Of a stretch of 64,000 nucleotides of DNA, positions 16,842 to 25,463 are shown piece by piece (the stretch's first letter is position 1; the number at the start of each line of letters is the position of its first letter). Position numbers and translations under genes: made by a program. The notes under the pieces were generated by a model. That model did no database searches. It was not told where the DNA came from and saw only the letters and a list, made by a program, of their open reading frames with translations. Source of the stretch: an uncultured Gammaproteobacteria bacterium (GTDB lineage Bacteria > Pseudomonadota > Gammaproteobacteria > Arenicellales > JAANXG01). The DNA lies in NCBI GenBank assembly GCA_947258975.1, contig CAMYKK010000001.1:22451-86450 (forward strand), in the 5' to 3' direction.

Positions 16842-18092
16842 TCACGCTGTTCTTATTAGGTCAACGATACGTTTACCGCTTCCGGGGCCCAACGTCCAAC
16901 CTAATGTTCCGTGTCCGGTGTTGAGCCACAGGTTGCCATACGTTGTCCCTTGGACATATGGTACGTTTGTCGGTGTCGCCGGACGCAACCCCGACCAATA
17001 CTGAACTTCTTCGAAACGGCCAGCGTGAGGGAACAACGCGCGAACATTATCAACGATCGTGCGGCAGCGCCGATGATCCAAATGGATACTGTACCCGCTC
17101 AATTCAGCGGTGCCGGCAACCCGCAGGCGGTCGCCGAGGTGACTGTACACCAGTTTGAATTCATCGTCAGTCAGACTTTTCTGGGGGCACGTGTCGCATG
17201 ACGGATCGGTGGGTATGGTGATCGAGTAGCCCTTGGCCGGATAAATATTGAGACGGATCCCGTATCGCTGCAAAAACGGCGCCGAATAGCTACCCAGGCA
17301 CACTACGACGTCACGTGCATGCAGGGTCTTGAAACCCTGCGGCGTCCGAATTTCCACGCCTGAAATGCACTTGCCGTTCTTATTCTTTTGCAGGGCGGTG
17401 ACCTCTGACGCGAACAAAAATTCAACGCCCCTGGACGCGCAGATTCGTCCCAGCGCCTGAGTGAACTTGAAGGCATCACCACTTTCATCCTGGGTTGAGT
17501 AGGTCGCACCGATGATTTGGGACTTGCTGGCCGCAAAGGCCGGTTCCAAATCCACGACACCATCAGGTTGGACGATATCTATCTCACACCCATGTTGTCG
17601 CATCACATCCACCGCGTGCAGCGCAGCTTCGAAGGATCGATGACTGCGATAGAAATGCAGTATGCCTTCGGCGCGATGGTCGTAATCGATGTGTTCCTGG
17701 TCGCGAATTTCTCGCAGCCGGTCACGGCTTTCCATGGCCAGACGTACAATTGATGCGGTATTGAGGTCGGCTTTCGTTGCGGTACAGTTGGCGAGAAACG
17801 CTGCGATCCAGCGCCATTGTGACCAGTCCATGCGGGGCCTGAATAACAGGGGTGCACTGCTGTCAAACAGCCATTTGAGCACCTGCAGGGGTGCCTTGGG
17901 ATTGGCCCACGGTTCGGCATGACTGACTGCGATCTGACCACCATTAGCGAAGCTCGTCTCAAGACCGGTTTCGGGCTGTCGGTCTATCACTGCGACCGAC
18001 AATCCCGCCCGCTGAGCCCAGTACGCGGTGTTGACACCCACCACGCCGGCACCTAATACTGCCAAATCGAAGTCGTTGGCGTACTCGCCCAT
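16842..18092 (-). CDS. dadA: D-amino acid dehydrogenase (FAD)
   Basis: 416 residues. The N-terminal FAD-binding motif is LGAGVVGVNTAY, followed by ETSFANGGQIAVSHAEPWA, a DadA-specific segment, and VVCLGSYSAPFL. The C-terminal GLRPATPTNVPYVQ and LNTGHGTLGWTLGPGSG segments complete the DAO-type fold. The enzyme is a peripheral membrane protein that oxidises D-amino acids (chiefly D-alanine) to 2-oxo acids and passes electrons to the quinone pool. No alanine racemase lies beside it. It is divergent from the cysteine-dioxygenase-like gene with about 220 bases between, which may share a control region, but I see no clear operator. Confidence 0.93.
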   Translation of the reverse strand: MGEYANDFDLAVLGAGVVGVNTAYWAQRAGLSVAVIDRQPETGLETSFANGGQIAVSHAEPWANPKAPLQVLKWLFDSSAPLLFRPRMDWSQWRWIAAFLANCTATKADLNTASIVRLAMESRDRLREIRDQEHIDYDHRAEGILHFYRSHRSFEAALHAVDVMRQHGCEIDIVQPDGVVDLEPAFAASKSQIIGATYSTQDESGDAFKFTQALGRICASRGVEFLFASEVTALQKNKNGKCISGVEIRTPQGFKTLHARDVVVCLGSYSAPFLQRYGIRLNIYPAKGYSITIPTDPSCDTCPQKSLTDDEFKLVYSHLGDRLRVAGTAELSGYSIHLDHRRCRTIVDNVRALFPHAGRFEEVQYWSGLRPATPTNVPYVQGTTYGNLWLNTGHGTLGWTLGPGSGKRIVDLIRTA

Positions 18093-18316
18093 CGGTGACA
18101 GTTTACACAGTGTCTATCTATGTTTTCAAAGTGAAATATACAGGACCGCTGTGGCTTAGGCACCGCACCGTGCGTCGTCGCGCGCGCCCGGGGCTCCTGG
18201 ACGAGACGGGCCCACCCACGGGTCGCGGAAAACTCTTTTTCATTTTTGTGGTCGAATCTAGGTGGCACCAGTCACGGCGCGACGGTGCGGCTGAAATCCA
18301 TATCCACTAAAACACC

Positions 18317-18928
18317 ATGCGGCAAGTTTCCAGATTCCGAGAATTCATCGAGTCGTTCAGTCGACTCGTGAGCGAGTTTGCGGATGATGAAGCCAATATT
18401 CTCGAAAACGGTAGGCGGCTCGTCGCCGATCTCATCGTCCATCAAGATTGGTTACCGCAAGAATTTGCGAAGCCCGATCCGGAGTGGTATCAACAATACC
18501 TCCTGTATTTGGATCCATGGGAGCGCTTTTCGGTGGTGAGTGTGGTTTGGGCGGAAGGTCAGAGCACGCCAATATATGATCTCACTATTTGGGGCATCAT
18601 TGGCGTCATGGATGGCGCCTTGAGTCTCCAAGCATTCGATCGGGATCCGGACGGGTATCAGTTAATGTCACGGGAGCCCCAGCAGTTGGTGCCCGGAGAC
18701 ATCTATTTGGCGTCTCCGAGGATTGGGCATATTCATCAAATATCAAACGCCGCAAGTGGTCACGGTTCCGTCAGTCTCCACATTTATGGCGCCAATATCG
18801 CCACCGTCAAACGTTACATCTACGATTCCCAAACCGGTCACAGGAGGAAATTCCTGAGTGCTTATTCCAATCCGGTGGTGCCGCACGTCACCCAATCGCG
18901 TTTGAAGGTCCTGTTGGAGCGAATCTAG
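18317..18928 (+). CDS. Cysteine dioxygenase-like protein lacking two iron ligands
   Basis: 203 residues with the size and order of the bacterial cysteine/3-mercaptopropionate dioxygenase cupin: LPQEFAKPDPEWYQQYLLY, VVWAEGQSTPIYDLTIWGIIGVMDG, PGDIY, and IGHIHQISNA. In active enzymes the segment after TP reads HDHTVWG and supplies two of the three iron histidines. Here it reads Y87-D88-L89. The third His (H140) remains. The codons TAT and CTC each differ from a His codon by one base, so this looks like recent or tolerated loss. The protein probably cannot bind iron in the normal way and may be non-catalytic, a thiol sensor, or a decaying gene with an intact frame. It is divergent from dadA and convergent with the ABC exporter. 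Confidence 0.75.
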   Translation: MRQVSRFREFIESFSRLVSEFADDEANILENGRRLVADLIVHQDWLPQEFAKPDPEWYQQYLLYLDPWERFSVVSVVWAEGQSTPIYDLTIWGIIGVMDGALSLQAFDRDPDGYQLMSREPQQLVPGDIYLASPRIGHIHQISNAASGHGSVSLHIYGANIATVKRYIYDSQTGHRRKFLSAYSNPVVPHVTQSRLKVLLERI

Positions 18929-19058
18929 CCCGCATTTCTCACCAGGATCCCCGATGCTGGCGCATACTCGGGGACAAACGGTGATATTGGGCGTTGATCG
19001 AACGCTTCATTCCACACAACATCGGTCATTGCTCTGCCGTTTTGGTACGACGTACGGA

Positions 19059-20897
19059 TCAGCCGGCGGTGTGGCTATATAACTTGTGGTAGAGACCCTC
19101 GGCATCCATCAGCTCCGCATGAGACCCTTGTTCAATAATGTGTCCGTCCTCGAACACATAGACGCGGTCGGCTTGCCTTATCGCACTCAACCTGTGGGCG
19201 ATGATCAATGTCGTGCGCCCCTTTAAGTATTCTCCCAGGGCGTCCTGTAGATGTGCTTCGGTTTCGTTGTCCAGGGCGGACGTCGCCTCATCGAGAATGA
19301 CGACTTTGGGGTCCGACAAGATCATTCGCGCAATGGCCAGTCGTTGCTGCTGACCACCAGACAAACGCACGCCGTCACGGCCAATCATCGTGTCTAACAC
19401 ATCGGGCATCGATTCCACCACATGTTTCAGCTGCGCAATGGTAAGGACCTCCCACAGCTTCTCGTCAGAGGTATCGCGCCCCAGGGTCAAGTTTGCACGC
19501 ACTGTGTCGTTCAACATTGCCGGTTGTTGCAGCACGGTCGCGATGTTATCGCGCACTATGTCGAGGCCGATCTCGGTGATTGGCACGCCGTCGAAATATA
19601 GGTGTCCGTTTTGTAGCGGATACATACCGAGGATCACCTGAACCAGAGTGGACTTTCCCCCGCCGGAGGCGCCGACCAGGGCGATCTTTTCGCCGCGTCC
19701 AATCTCGAGATTTACGTGCTTGAGAACCGGTTCGCCTGGGACGTAGGCGAAGCTCACGTCTTCAATCCGGATTGCCACCGTGTTCGTACCCAAAAACGGA
19801 TTCTGGGTGTGCGGATAATGCGGCTCCTGATGCAACGATAACAACTCATTGATTCTGTCGAGCGCGGCTTTGGCGCCGAAGTAAGCGTATTGAATGTTCA
19901 GTATTTCCTGCACCGGCGCCATCATGAACCATAGATAGGAGAATACAGCGAGCATCTGTCCGATCGAGAGGTCCGAAAACACCACCATGAGCATACTGAT
20001 TGCGCGAAAGACATCGAAGCCGATCAAAAACACGCCGAATGAAAATCGATTGGCCGCGTCCGATTTCCACGAAAACGTTGCAGAATGAGTTTTAATTGCC
20101 CGTGCTTTGCCGGCAACCGTGCGGAGGTAGTGATGTTCACGGTTGCTCGCACGGATCTGCTGTATGGCATTGAGCGTCTCGGTCAGGCTCTGTTGAAACA
20201 ATTCGAAAGCGGTGTTCTCTTTTTCTTTCAGCACCTTGACTTTGTGACCCAGCGTCACAGTGAAGAACACTACCAACGGGTTCATGAAAAGAATGAATAG
20301 CGCCAGCGGCCAGTGCATCCACAGCAGGATGATGGTCACGCCTATCAAGCTCAGGATAGCCACGAGCAGCTTGCTCACCGACTGCCCGACGAAGTCGTCG
20401 ATGGAGTTAATGTCGGTTACGAAACGCGAAGACACCGCGCCGCTGCCCAATGTTTCATACTCCGCCATTGATACTCGTTCCAGATGCGCGAGCAAATTGC
20501 GGCGTATCCGGTACGTCACGTCCTTGGAAATCAGCGTGAATTCCCGGGTCTGCAGCACATTGAGCCAGATCGACGTGAATCGAAGAAGTACCGTGGCCAA
20601 CAGTATGAGGCCGATGTAGAGCATCGGGCCCTGCCAGCTCGCCGGCATGATCGTATTCATGAGACCGACCAGGAATCCGGGCTGATCGAGCAGCACTTCA
20701 TCGACCATTAGCGGCATCAGCAGCGGTGTCGGCACAGCCGCAACTACCGCAATCACAGCAATGATGTTGGCGACGGTGAGGTTGCGCTTGCGTTCACGCG
20801 TCATGTTGACGATGTGTGACCAGTCGTAACCCGATTCAGGAGCCCCATCTGATTCCAGGGTTGTTCTAAATCCTGTTCGGTGGTCGGTGTTTCCCAT
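19059..20897 (-). CDS. ABC exporter, fused permease and ATPase
   Basis: 612 residues from ATG 20897 (GTAGAG just upstream; longer frames to 20966 are possible). A type-1 ABC exporter half-transporter: six membrane segments spread over residues 40-320, an intracellular coupling region with SSRFVTDINSIDDFV, and an ATPase domain with Walker A GASGGGKST, Q-loop VLQQPAMLND, signature LSGGQQQR, Walker B VVILDEATSALD and H-loop IIAHRLS. It would work as a homodimer, or a heterodimer with a distant partner, in the inner membrane. Relatives export lipids, peptides or drugs. No neighbour tells the substrate. The ATPase signature residues are all intact. Confidence 0.92.
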   Translation of the reverse strand: MGNTDHRTGFRTTLESDGAPESGYDWSHIVNMTRERKRNLTVANIIAVIAVVAAVPTPLLMPLMVDEVLLDQPGFLVGLMNTIMPASWQGPMLYIGLILLATVLLRFTSIWLNVLQTREFTLISKDVTYRIRRNLLAHLERVSMAEYETLGSGAVSSRFVTDINSIDDFVGQSVSKLLVAILSLIGVTIILLWMHWPLALFILFMNPLVVFFTVTLGHKVKVLKEKENTAFELFQQSLTETLNAIQQIRASNREHHYLRTVAGKARAIKTHSATFSWKSDAANRFSFGVFLIGFDVFRAISMLMVVFSDLSIGQMLAVFSYLWFMMAPVQEILNIQYAYFGAKAALDRINELLSLHQEPHYPHTQNPFLGTNTVAIRIEDVSFAYVPGEPVLKHVNLEIGRGEKIALVGASGGGKSTLVQVILGMYPLQNGHLYFDGVPITEIGLDIVRDNIATVLQQPAMLNDTVRANLTLGRDTSDEKLWEVLTIAQLKHVVESMPDVLDTMIGRDGVRLSGGQQQRLAIARMILSDPKVVILDEATSALDNETEAHLQDALGEYLKGRTTLIIAHRLSAIRQADRVYVFEDGHIIEQGSHAELMDAEGLYHKLYSHTAG

Positions 20898-21023
20898 CTC
20901 TACATTGTAAAACGAAACCGTCAACGATTGGGCGATCGGGTTCTTGAGGGACGCGCGATCTTGCAACAGAGGCCGCGCAGCCCCATTATCGGATGTGTGG
21001 GCATCAACCTAGCTGCATAGATC

Positions 21024-21548
21024 ATGATTTATGACTTTGAAGATCGAAGCGTGGAGCTTCGCGGTACGGAGCACTTCATTGCAGACACCGCAACCGTGAT
21101 CGGCTCGGTGATCTTGGAACATCGGAGCAGTATTTGGTTCAACGCCGTGCTGCGTGGTGATAATGACCTCATACATATCGGCGCGGGGAGCAATGTCCAG
21201 GATGGTTCCGTGCTGCATGTCGATCCTGGGTTCCCATTGACGGTGGGTGCGGGGGTTACCATTGGTCATATGGTGATGCTTCATGGATGCACGGTTGGAG
21301 ATAACAGCCTGATCGGCATCAAATCGGTGATTCTCAACAGTGCAAGAATCGGAAAAAACTGTCTTATCGGCGCCAACGCCCTCATTACCGAGGGAAAAAA
21401 GATCCCGGATAACTCGTTGGTGATGGGTAGTCCCGGGCGGGTTGTGCGGGAGCTAAGCGCGGAGGAGATCAACCGGCTGCATTGGGCCGCCGAGCTGTAC
21501 GTAAAAAAAATAACTCGTTACTCGCAGGCGTTTGCGCCGCAGAGATAG
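21024..21548 (+). CDS. Gamma-carbonic anhydrase-like hexapeptide-repeat protein
   Basis: 174 residues made mainly of left-handed beta-helix hexapeptide repeats (IxxxxxV pattern), forming a trimer in known homologues. Three metal-type histidines are seen in the family positions: VLHVDPG, TIGHMVM and MLHGC. The closing PGRVVREL and a C-terminal helix are normal for the YrdA/PaaY/CaiE branch of the gamma-carbonic anhydrase family. Some members hydrate CO2, others are thioesterases or have unknown activity, and sequence alone does not separate them. It is divergent from the ABC exporter with a short shared upstream region. Confidence 0.9.
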   Translation: MIYDFEDRSVELRGTEHFIADTATVIGSVILEHRSSIWFNAVLRGDNDLIHIGAGSNVQDGSVLHVDPGFPLTVGAGVTIGHMVMLHGCTVGDNSLIGIKSVILNSARIGKNCLIGANALITEGKKIPDNSLVMGSPGRVVRELSAEEINRLHWAAELYVKKITRYSQAFAPQR

Positions 21549-21646
21549 GTGGGCGGAAGATAGCTAAATGAATGGTGGTTTTGCCATGGGCCAAATCAAT
21601 GAATCGCTTCCCATACGGTTACACGCTCGCCGATCGCAGCTTCGGT

Positions 21647-21892
21647 TTATCGTTGCCGATGACTGAGGAAATCGTACAGCTCATCTTTCAACGTAACCCT
21701 GACTTTCTTTAGATCTTCCATATAAGTATCCGCTACGGGTTGCGCTTGCTCTTCGAGATTGCGGATCTTCGCATCCAATTCGTCGTACTCGATCATGAGG
21801 CGGGCGAACTTCCCATTCGTGTACCGTAGTTTTGTGATCTTATCTTCGTGTTCGGGAAATTCATGGAGAAGATCGTGTGGTTCGCCTAGCAT
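21647..21892 (-). CDS. YdcH-family (DUF465) small protein
   Basis: 81 residues from ATG 21892. MLGEPHDLLHEFPEH, then RLMIEYDELDAKIRNLE and DLKKVRVTLKDELYDFL, match the small all-helical YdcH/DUF465 proteins of proteobacteria, which form coiled-coil hairpins and have no known function. The frame runs further upstream to 22048, but the added residues are unlike the family and overlap the gene before it, so the internal ATG is chosen. It is on the same strand as the GlcG-like gene, 152 bases downstream of it. Confidence 0.8.
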   Translation of the reverse strand: MLGEPHDLLHEFPEHEDKITKLRYTNGKFARLMIEYDELDAKIRNLEEQAQPVADTYMEDLKKVRVTLKDELYDFLSHRQR

Positions 21893-22044
21893 ACTATATA
21901 ACTCCTCGCTTTTCGTTGTGCCGACGGGTGTGACCGAAAAGCAGCGCATATCCTGGCATGACAATTCGCAGCGTGAGACAACGTTCTCTGGGCCTGGTGT
22001 AGTGGTTGACGCGTCGTGGAAGAATGGGAAACGTATATCAATAG

Positions 22045-22488
22045 TCAACGCGCTACGTGCGCCTGCAGATCCGCGGCTTCGACTCCGGCGATTGCGCAGA
22101 CCTCATCGTCCTCGGACACGGCCCCTGACACACCCACGGCGCCGCACACGTCGCCATTGGTGTTGTAAATCAGCACGCCGCCTGGCAACGGAATGACGCC
22201 TCCCCCGGTCATCGCGTTCAACGCGTTGATAAATCCTTCTTCACGCACGCCGCTTTCGTAGCGCTTGGAGATATCCCGTGAATTCACGCCTAGGCCGATG
22301 GCGCCCCATGCCTTCGCTAAGCTGATATTCGGGCGCATAAAGGTGGCGCCATCGTCGCGCTGCAACGCGATGAGATAACCGCCACGGTCGACCACGGCGA
22401 CGGTGAGTTTAGGCAGCTTTAACTCATGCCCCTTTCTAAGTGTCGCTTCAATAATGAGATTTGCTTGTTTCAGTGTAATATCTGGCAT
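22045..22488 (-). CDS. GlcG/HbpS-family (DUF336) protein
   Basis: 147 residues with the complete DUF336 fold: LKLPKLTVAVVDRGGYLIALQRDDGA, ISLAKAWGAIGLGVNSRDI, TGGGVIPLPGGVLI, and GAVGVSGAVSEDDEVCAIAGVEA. The family includes heme-binding HbpS of Streptomyces and the GlcG protein of glycolate operons; function is uncertain in most cases. There is no glycolate oxidase gene here. The ATG at 22486-22488 gives an N-terminus normal for the family. Confidence 0.88.
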   Translation of the reverse strand: MPDITLKQANLIIEATLRKGHELKLPKLTVAVVDRGGYLIALQRDDGATFMRPNISLAKAWGAIGLGVNSRDISKRYESGVREEGFINALNAMTGGGVIPLPGGVLIYNTNGDVCGAVGVSGAVSEDDEVCAIAGVEAADLQAHVAR

Positions 22489-22907
22489 ATTTGGCGCTCA
22501 TTCTTGATTTGCAGGGCGTATGGCGACACGAAGCCGAAATGCGTTCGTGGCTTCGATCCATATTAGCAATATCGGCTGTTACTATAAAGAGTTATGCCTG
22601 TGCGTCAACCAGTCTGCCCGAAAACAGCGCTCATGGTCGTCGCCGCATAATCCACGGTTTTGCTGGGGCCTTCAGGGTGTTGGCTTCTTTACGTATTTGG
22701 CCAGCTGATTTCTTCCACCTATGAGTTGACGGGTTCTTGTATAATCTATACAACAAGACCCAAACCAGTTTTCAAAAATCCATATGCGGGTGGGGTTATA
22801 TGCCGGAAGGCCCGCGCTGCGATAGCGCGCTGCCGCCAAAGTCTATGCCTGCGACGCTGGTATCATGACCAAAACCAACTGTTGAATTTGATCTGAAAAA
22901 TTGCTTT
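22489..22907. other. Divergent intergenic region before glgP
   Basis: About 420 bases between the GlcG-like gene (leftward) and glgP (rightward). It holds a perfect TATAAT at 22740-22745 without a matching -35 (the TTGACG at 22726 is only 8 bases away), and a small hairpin GCGCT/AGCGC near 22818. If that promoter is used the glgP leader would be about 155 bases. No gene is seen. Confidence 0.4.
22740..22745 (+). promoter_or_regulatory. Possible -10 element for glgP
   Basis: Perfect TATAAT preceded by TTG, reading toward glgP. No proper -35 is found, so an activator or another factor may be needed, if it is a promoter at all. Confidence 0.35.
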
Positions 22908-25457
22908 ATGACTGGCACTACTTTCTCGCTCGAGGTACGTCCTACTATTCCCAAGCCGCTATCTCGGTTGACCGATCTCGCCAGCAACTTGCTTTACAGC
23001 TGGGACCGCGGAATTCGCCACCTTTTTTCCACGCTGGATCCGCAGCTTTGGGAAGCTACCGGTCATAACCCGCGCTTGTTCTTGCGCAGGGTAGATCAGA
23101 ATCGACTCAATCAAGCCGCCACAGACCCTTTGTACCTGCGGCATTACGTGAGTTGCGTGTCGTCTTTTGATATCTATCTTGAACACCGGCATTCCAAAAC
23201 GGTGACTAAGAACCTGGACAAGGATAATGATCTTGTCGCCTATTTCTGCGCCGAATACGGTGTGCACGAGAGTCTGCCAATTTACTCCGGGGGCCTGGGT
23301 ATCCTCGCCGGGGATCACTGCAAGGAAGCCAGCGATCTTGGATTGCCGTTTGTCGGAGTGGGTTTACTTTACCGACACGGGTACTTTCAACAACAGATCG
23401 ACGGCAACGGCCGGCAACATGCACAATATGCAGACTTGAATGTTGACGAGTTGCCGATATTCCCGGTGACTAACAAATCGGGTCTCGACCTGACGCTTAC
23501 GTTGCGCCTCGAAGATCGTGACGTTGCCTTCAAGGTCTGGGAAGCCAAAGTCGGCATTATATCGATCTACCTGTTAGATACCGATTTAGAGCAAAACAGT
23601 GAGCACGATCAGTTTATAACCCATCAACTTTATGGGGGCGGTACGGATACGCGCATCCAACAAGAAATCTTGCTGGGCATAGGCGGGGTGAAGGCGTTGC
23701 GTGCAATGGGCCTGCAACCCACGGCTTGGCATATCAACGAGGGCCATGCCGCGCTCCTTGTTCTGGAGCGATGCCGCGAGTTGGTGTCACAAAATGTTCC
23801 GTTCGACGCCGCGTTTGAGATGGTTGCGGCGTCCACTGTGTTCACCACCCACACCCCGGTCCCGGCGGGCCACGATATATTTCCTCGGGACTTGATCGAC
23901 CGCTATTTAGGTGATTTCTTGGATGAGCTCAACGTGGATGCCGATGTATTGTTGGAGTTGGGGGACAGCCCGGGACACGAGGGCAGTTTCAATTTGACCG
24001 CGTTGGCGTTGCGTGGCTCACGCTTCCGGAACGGCGTCAGCCGTCTTCATGGAGAGGTGTCTTCCAAATTGAGCAGTTTTGTGTGGCCACAAATCGAGCC
24101 CGACGAGAATCCGATCGGTCACGTCACGAACGGCGTGCATGTGCTGTCGTTTATCCACCACGAATGGGTGCGCATCTTTGATCAACACCTGTCTGGGGAG
24201 TGGCGGGACCGGTTGGTGGATCGGGATTTCTGGACGGCAATCAAGAACATTCCCGACCGTGCTTTCTGGGCCACCCACCAGACCATCAAGGCGTTGTTGA
24301 TGGAGGAGGCAAAACAATGCATCACACAGCAGGGGCGTAGGAACGGGCTTAGCCAATCACAGATCAGGCGACTGACTCGCTGCCTCAACCCCGAAACGCT
24401 GGTCATTGGTTTTGCCCGCCGTTTCGCAACGTACAAAAGAGCGACGCTGCTGGCCAAGGACATGGACAGATTGACTCGCTTGATGCAGGACAGCCAGCAT
24501 CCGGTGGTATTCATATATGCCGGTAAAGCGCATCCTCAGGACGGACCGGGTCAGGAATACCTCCACGCAATTTACCAGCTATCGCGCCGTCCGGAATTCG
24601 AAGGAAGAATCGTGTTGCTCGAGGCCTATGACATCGAGTTGGCGCGTTTTTTGGTTACCGGTGTGGACGTCTGGTTGAATACGCCGGAATACCCAATGGA
24701 AGCCAGCGGTACTTCCGGACAAAAGGCCGCCATCAATGGTGTTCCGCATTTCAGCGTGTTGGATGGCTGGTGGGAAGAGGGATACGAGGGTGACAACGGC
24801 TGGGCGATCAGCCCCTATCTCGCTGCCGCGGATCACAATGAGCGCGATTACATCGAGGCGTCCGGCGCATTCGATCTTCTGGAAGGGGAGATTCTACCAC
24901 TCTATTACAAGCGCAATGGTCAAGGTTATTCCTCGGATTGGGTGCAGGTCGCGAAACAAGCGATGATATCGGCGCTTTCCCGCTTTAGTGCGCAGCGGAT
25001 GTTGACTGACTATATAACGCAGTATTATGCGCCGGCGGCAAAGCTGGGACGAAAGTTCAGAGCCGACGATGCAGCGTGGGCCAAAGCGCTGGTGGCTTGG
25101 AAGAAGCAGATACATAAGTCGTGGCACGGCGTGAAGATTCGACGAGCACAAATCCCGGCGGAAGGTATACACGTGGGTGACGAGGCGAAGCTGGTTGTGG
25201 AGGTCATGCTCAATGAGCTGACACCCGCTGATCTGCGTGTCGAATGCCTGATAAGCGATAAGTTGGAGAAGGATCGTTTGCTGGCGCCACGGCAATATCC
25301 ACTGTCGGCAACCGGCATGTCAACGGATGGTTGGCAGATTTATGAAGGTGAGATCGGTCTCGCCGATTGCGGCCGCTACTCCTACAAGCTGCGGGCTTAT
25401 CCACTGCATCATAGCCTTGCTCACCGCTTAGAGATGGGGCATATGCTCTGGTTGTAA
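22908..25457 (+). CDS. glgP: Alpha-glucan (glycogen/maltodextrin) phosphorylase
   Basis: 849 residues. A GT35 phosphorylase of the 'alpha-glucan family phosphorylase' branch: the N-terminal RLTDLASNLLYSWD is that branch's DUF3417 cap, followed by AYFCAEYGVHESLPIYSGGLGILAGDH, HINEGHAALL, TTHTPVPAGHD and GHVTNGVH. The pyridoxal-phosphate Lys is in the motif ASGTSGQKAAINGV, preceded by VDVWLNTPEYPMEA. It removes glucose 1-phosphate from glycogen ends. It ends 6 bases before the end of malQ, which is read from the other side. It is the degradation arm of the glycogen block; regulation could be separate, as it has its own upstream region. Confidence 0.94.
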   Translation: MTGTTFSLEVRPTIPKPLSRLTDLASNLLYSWDRGIRHLFSTLDPQLWEATGHNPRLFLRRVDQNRLNQAATDPLYLRHYVSCVSSFDIYLEHRHSKTVTKNLDKDNDLVAYFCAEYGVHESLPIYSGGLGILAGDHCKEASDLGLPFVGVGLLYRHGYFQQQIDGNGRQHAQYADLNVDELPIFPVTNKSGLDLTLTLRLEDRDVAFKVWEAKVGIISIYLLDTDLEQNSEHDQFITHQLYGGGTDTRIQQEILLGIGGVKALRAMGLQPTAWHINEGHAALLVLERCRELVSQNVPFDAAFEMVAASTVFTTHTPVPAGHDIFPRDLIDRYLGDFLDELNVDADVLLELGDSPGHEGSFNLTALALRGSRFRNGVSRLHGEVSSKLSSFVWPQIEPDENPIGHVTNGVHVLSFIHHEWVRIFDQHLSGEWRDRLVDRDFWTAIKNIPDRAFWATHQTIKALLMEEAKQCITQQGRRNGLSQSQIRRLTRCLNPETLVIGFARRFATYKRATLLAKDMDRLTRLMQDSQHPVVFIYAGKAHPQDGPGQEYLHAIYQLSRRPEFEGRIVLLEAYDIELARFLVTGVDVWLNTPEYPMEASGTSGQKAAINGVPHFSVLDGWWEEGYEGDNGWAISPYLAAADHNERDYIEASGAFDLLEGEILPLYYKRNGQGYSSDWVQVAKQAMISALSRFSAQRMLTDYITQYYAPAAKLGRKFRADDAAWAKALVAWKKQIHKSWHGVKIRRAQIPAEGIHVGDEAKLVVEVMLNELTPADLRVECLISDKLEKDRLLAPRQYPLSATGMSTDGWQIYEGEIGLADCGRYSYKLRAYPLHHSLAHRLEMGHMLWL

Positions 25458-25463
25458 CGGCGG

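Noticed and set aside
22726..22745. Complete sigma-70 promoter TTGACG...TATAAT before glgP
   Set aside because: The two hexamers are only 8 bases apart instead of about 17, so they cannot work together; only the -10 was kept as a weak call.
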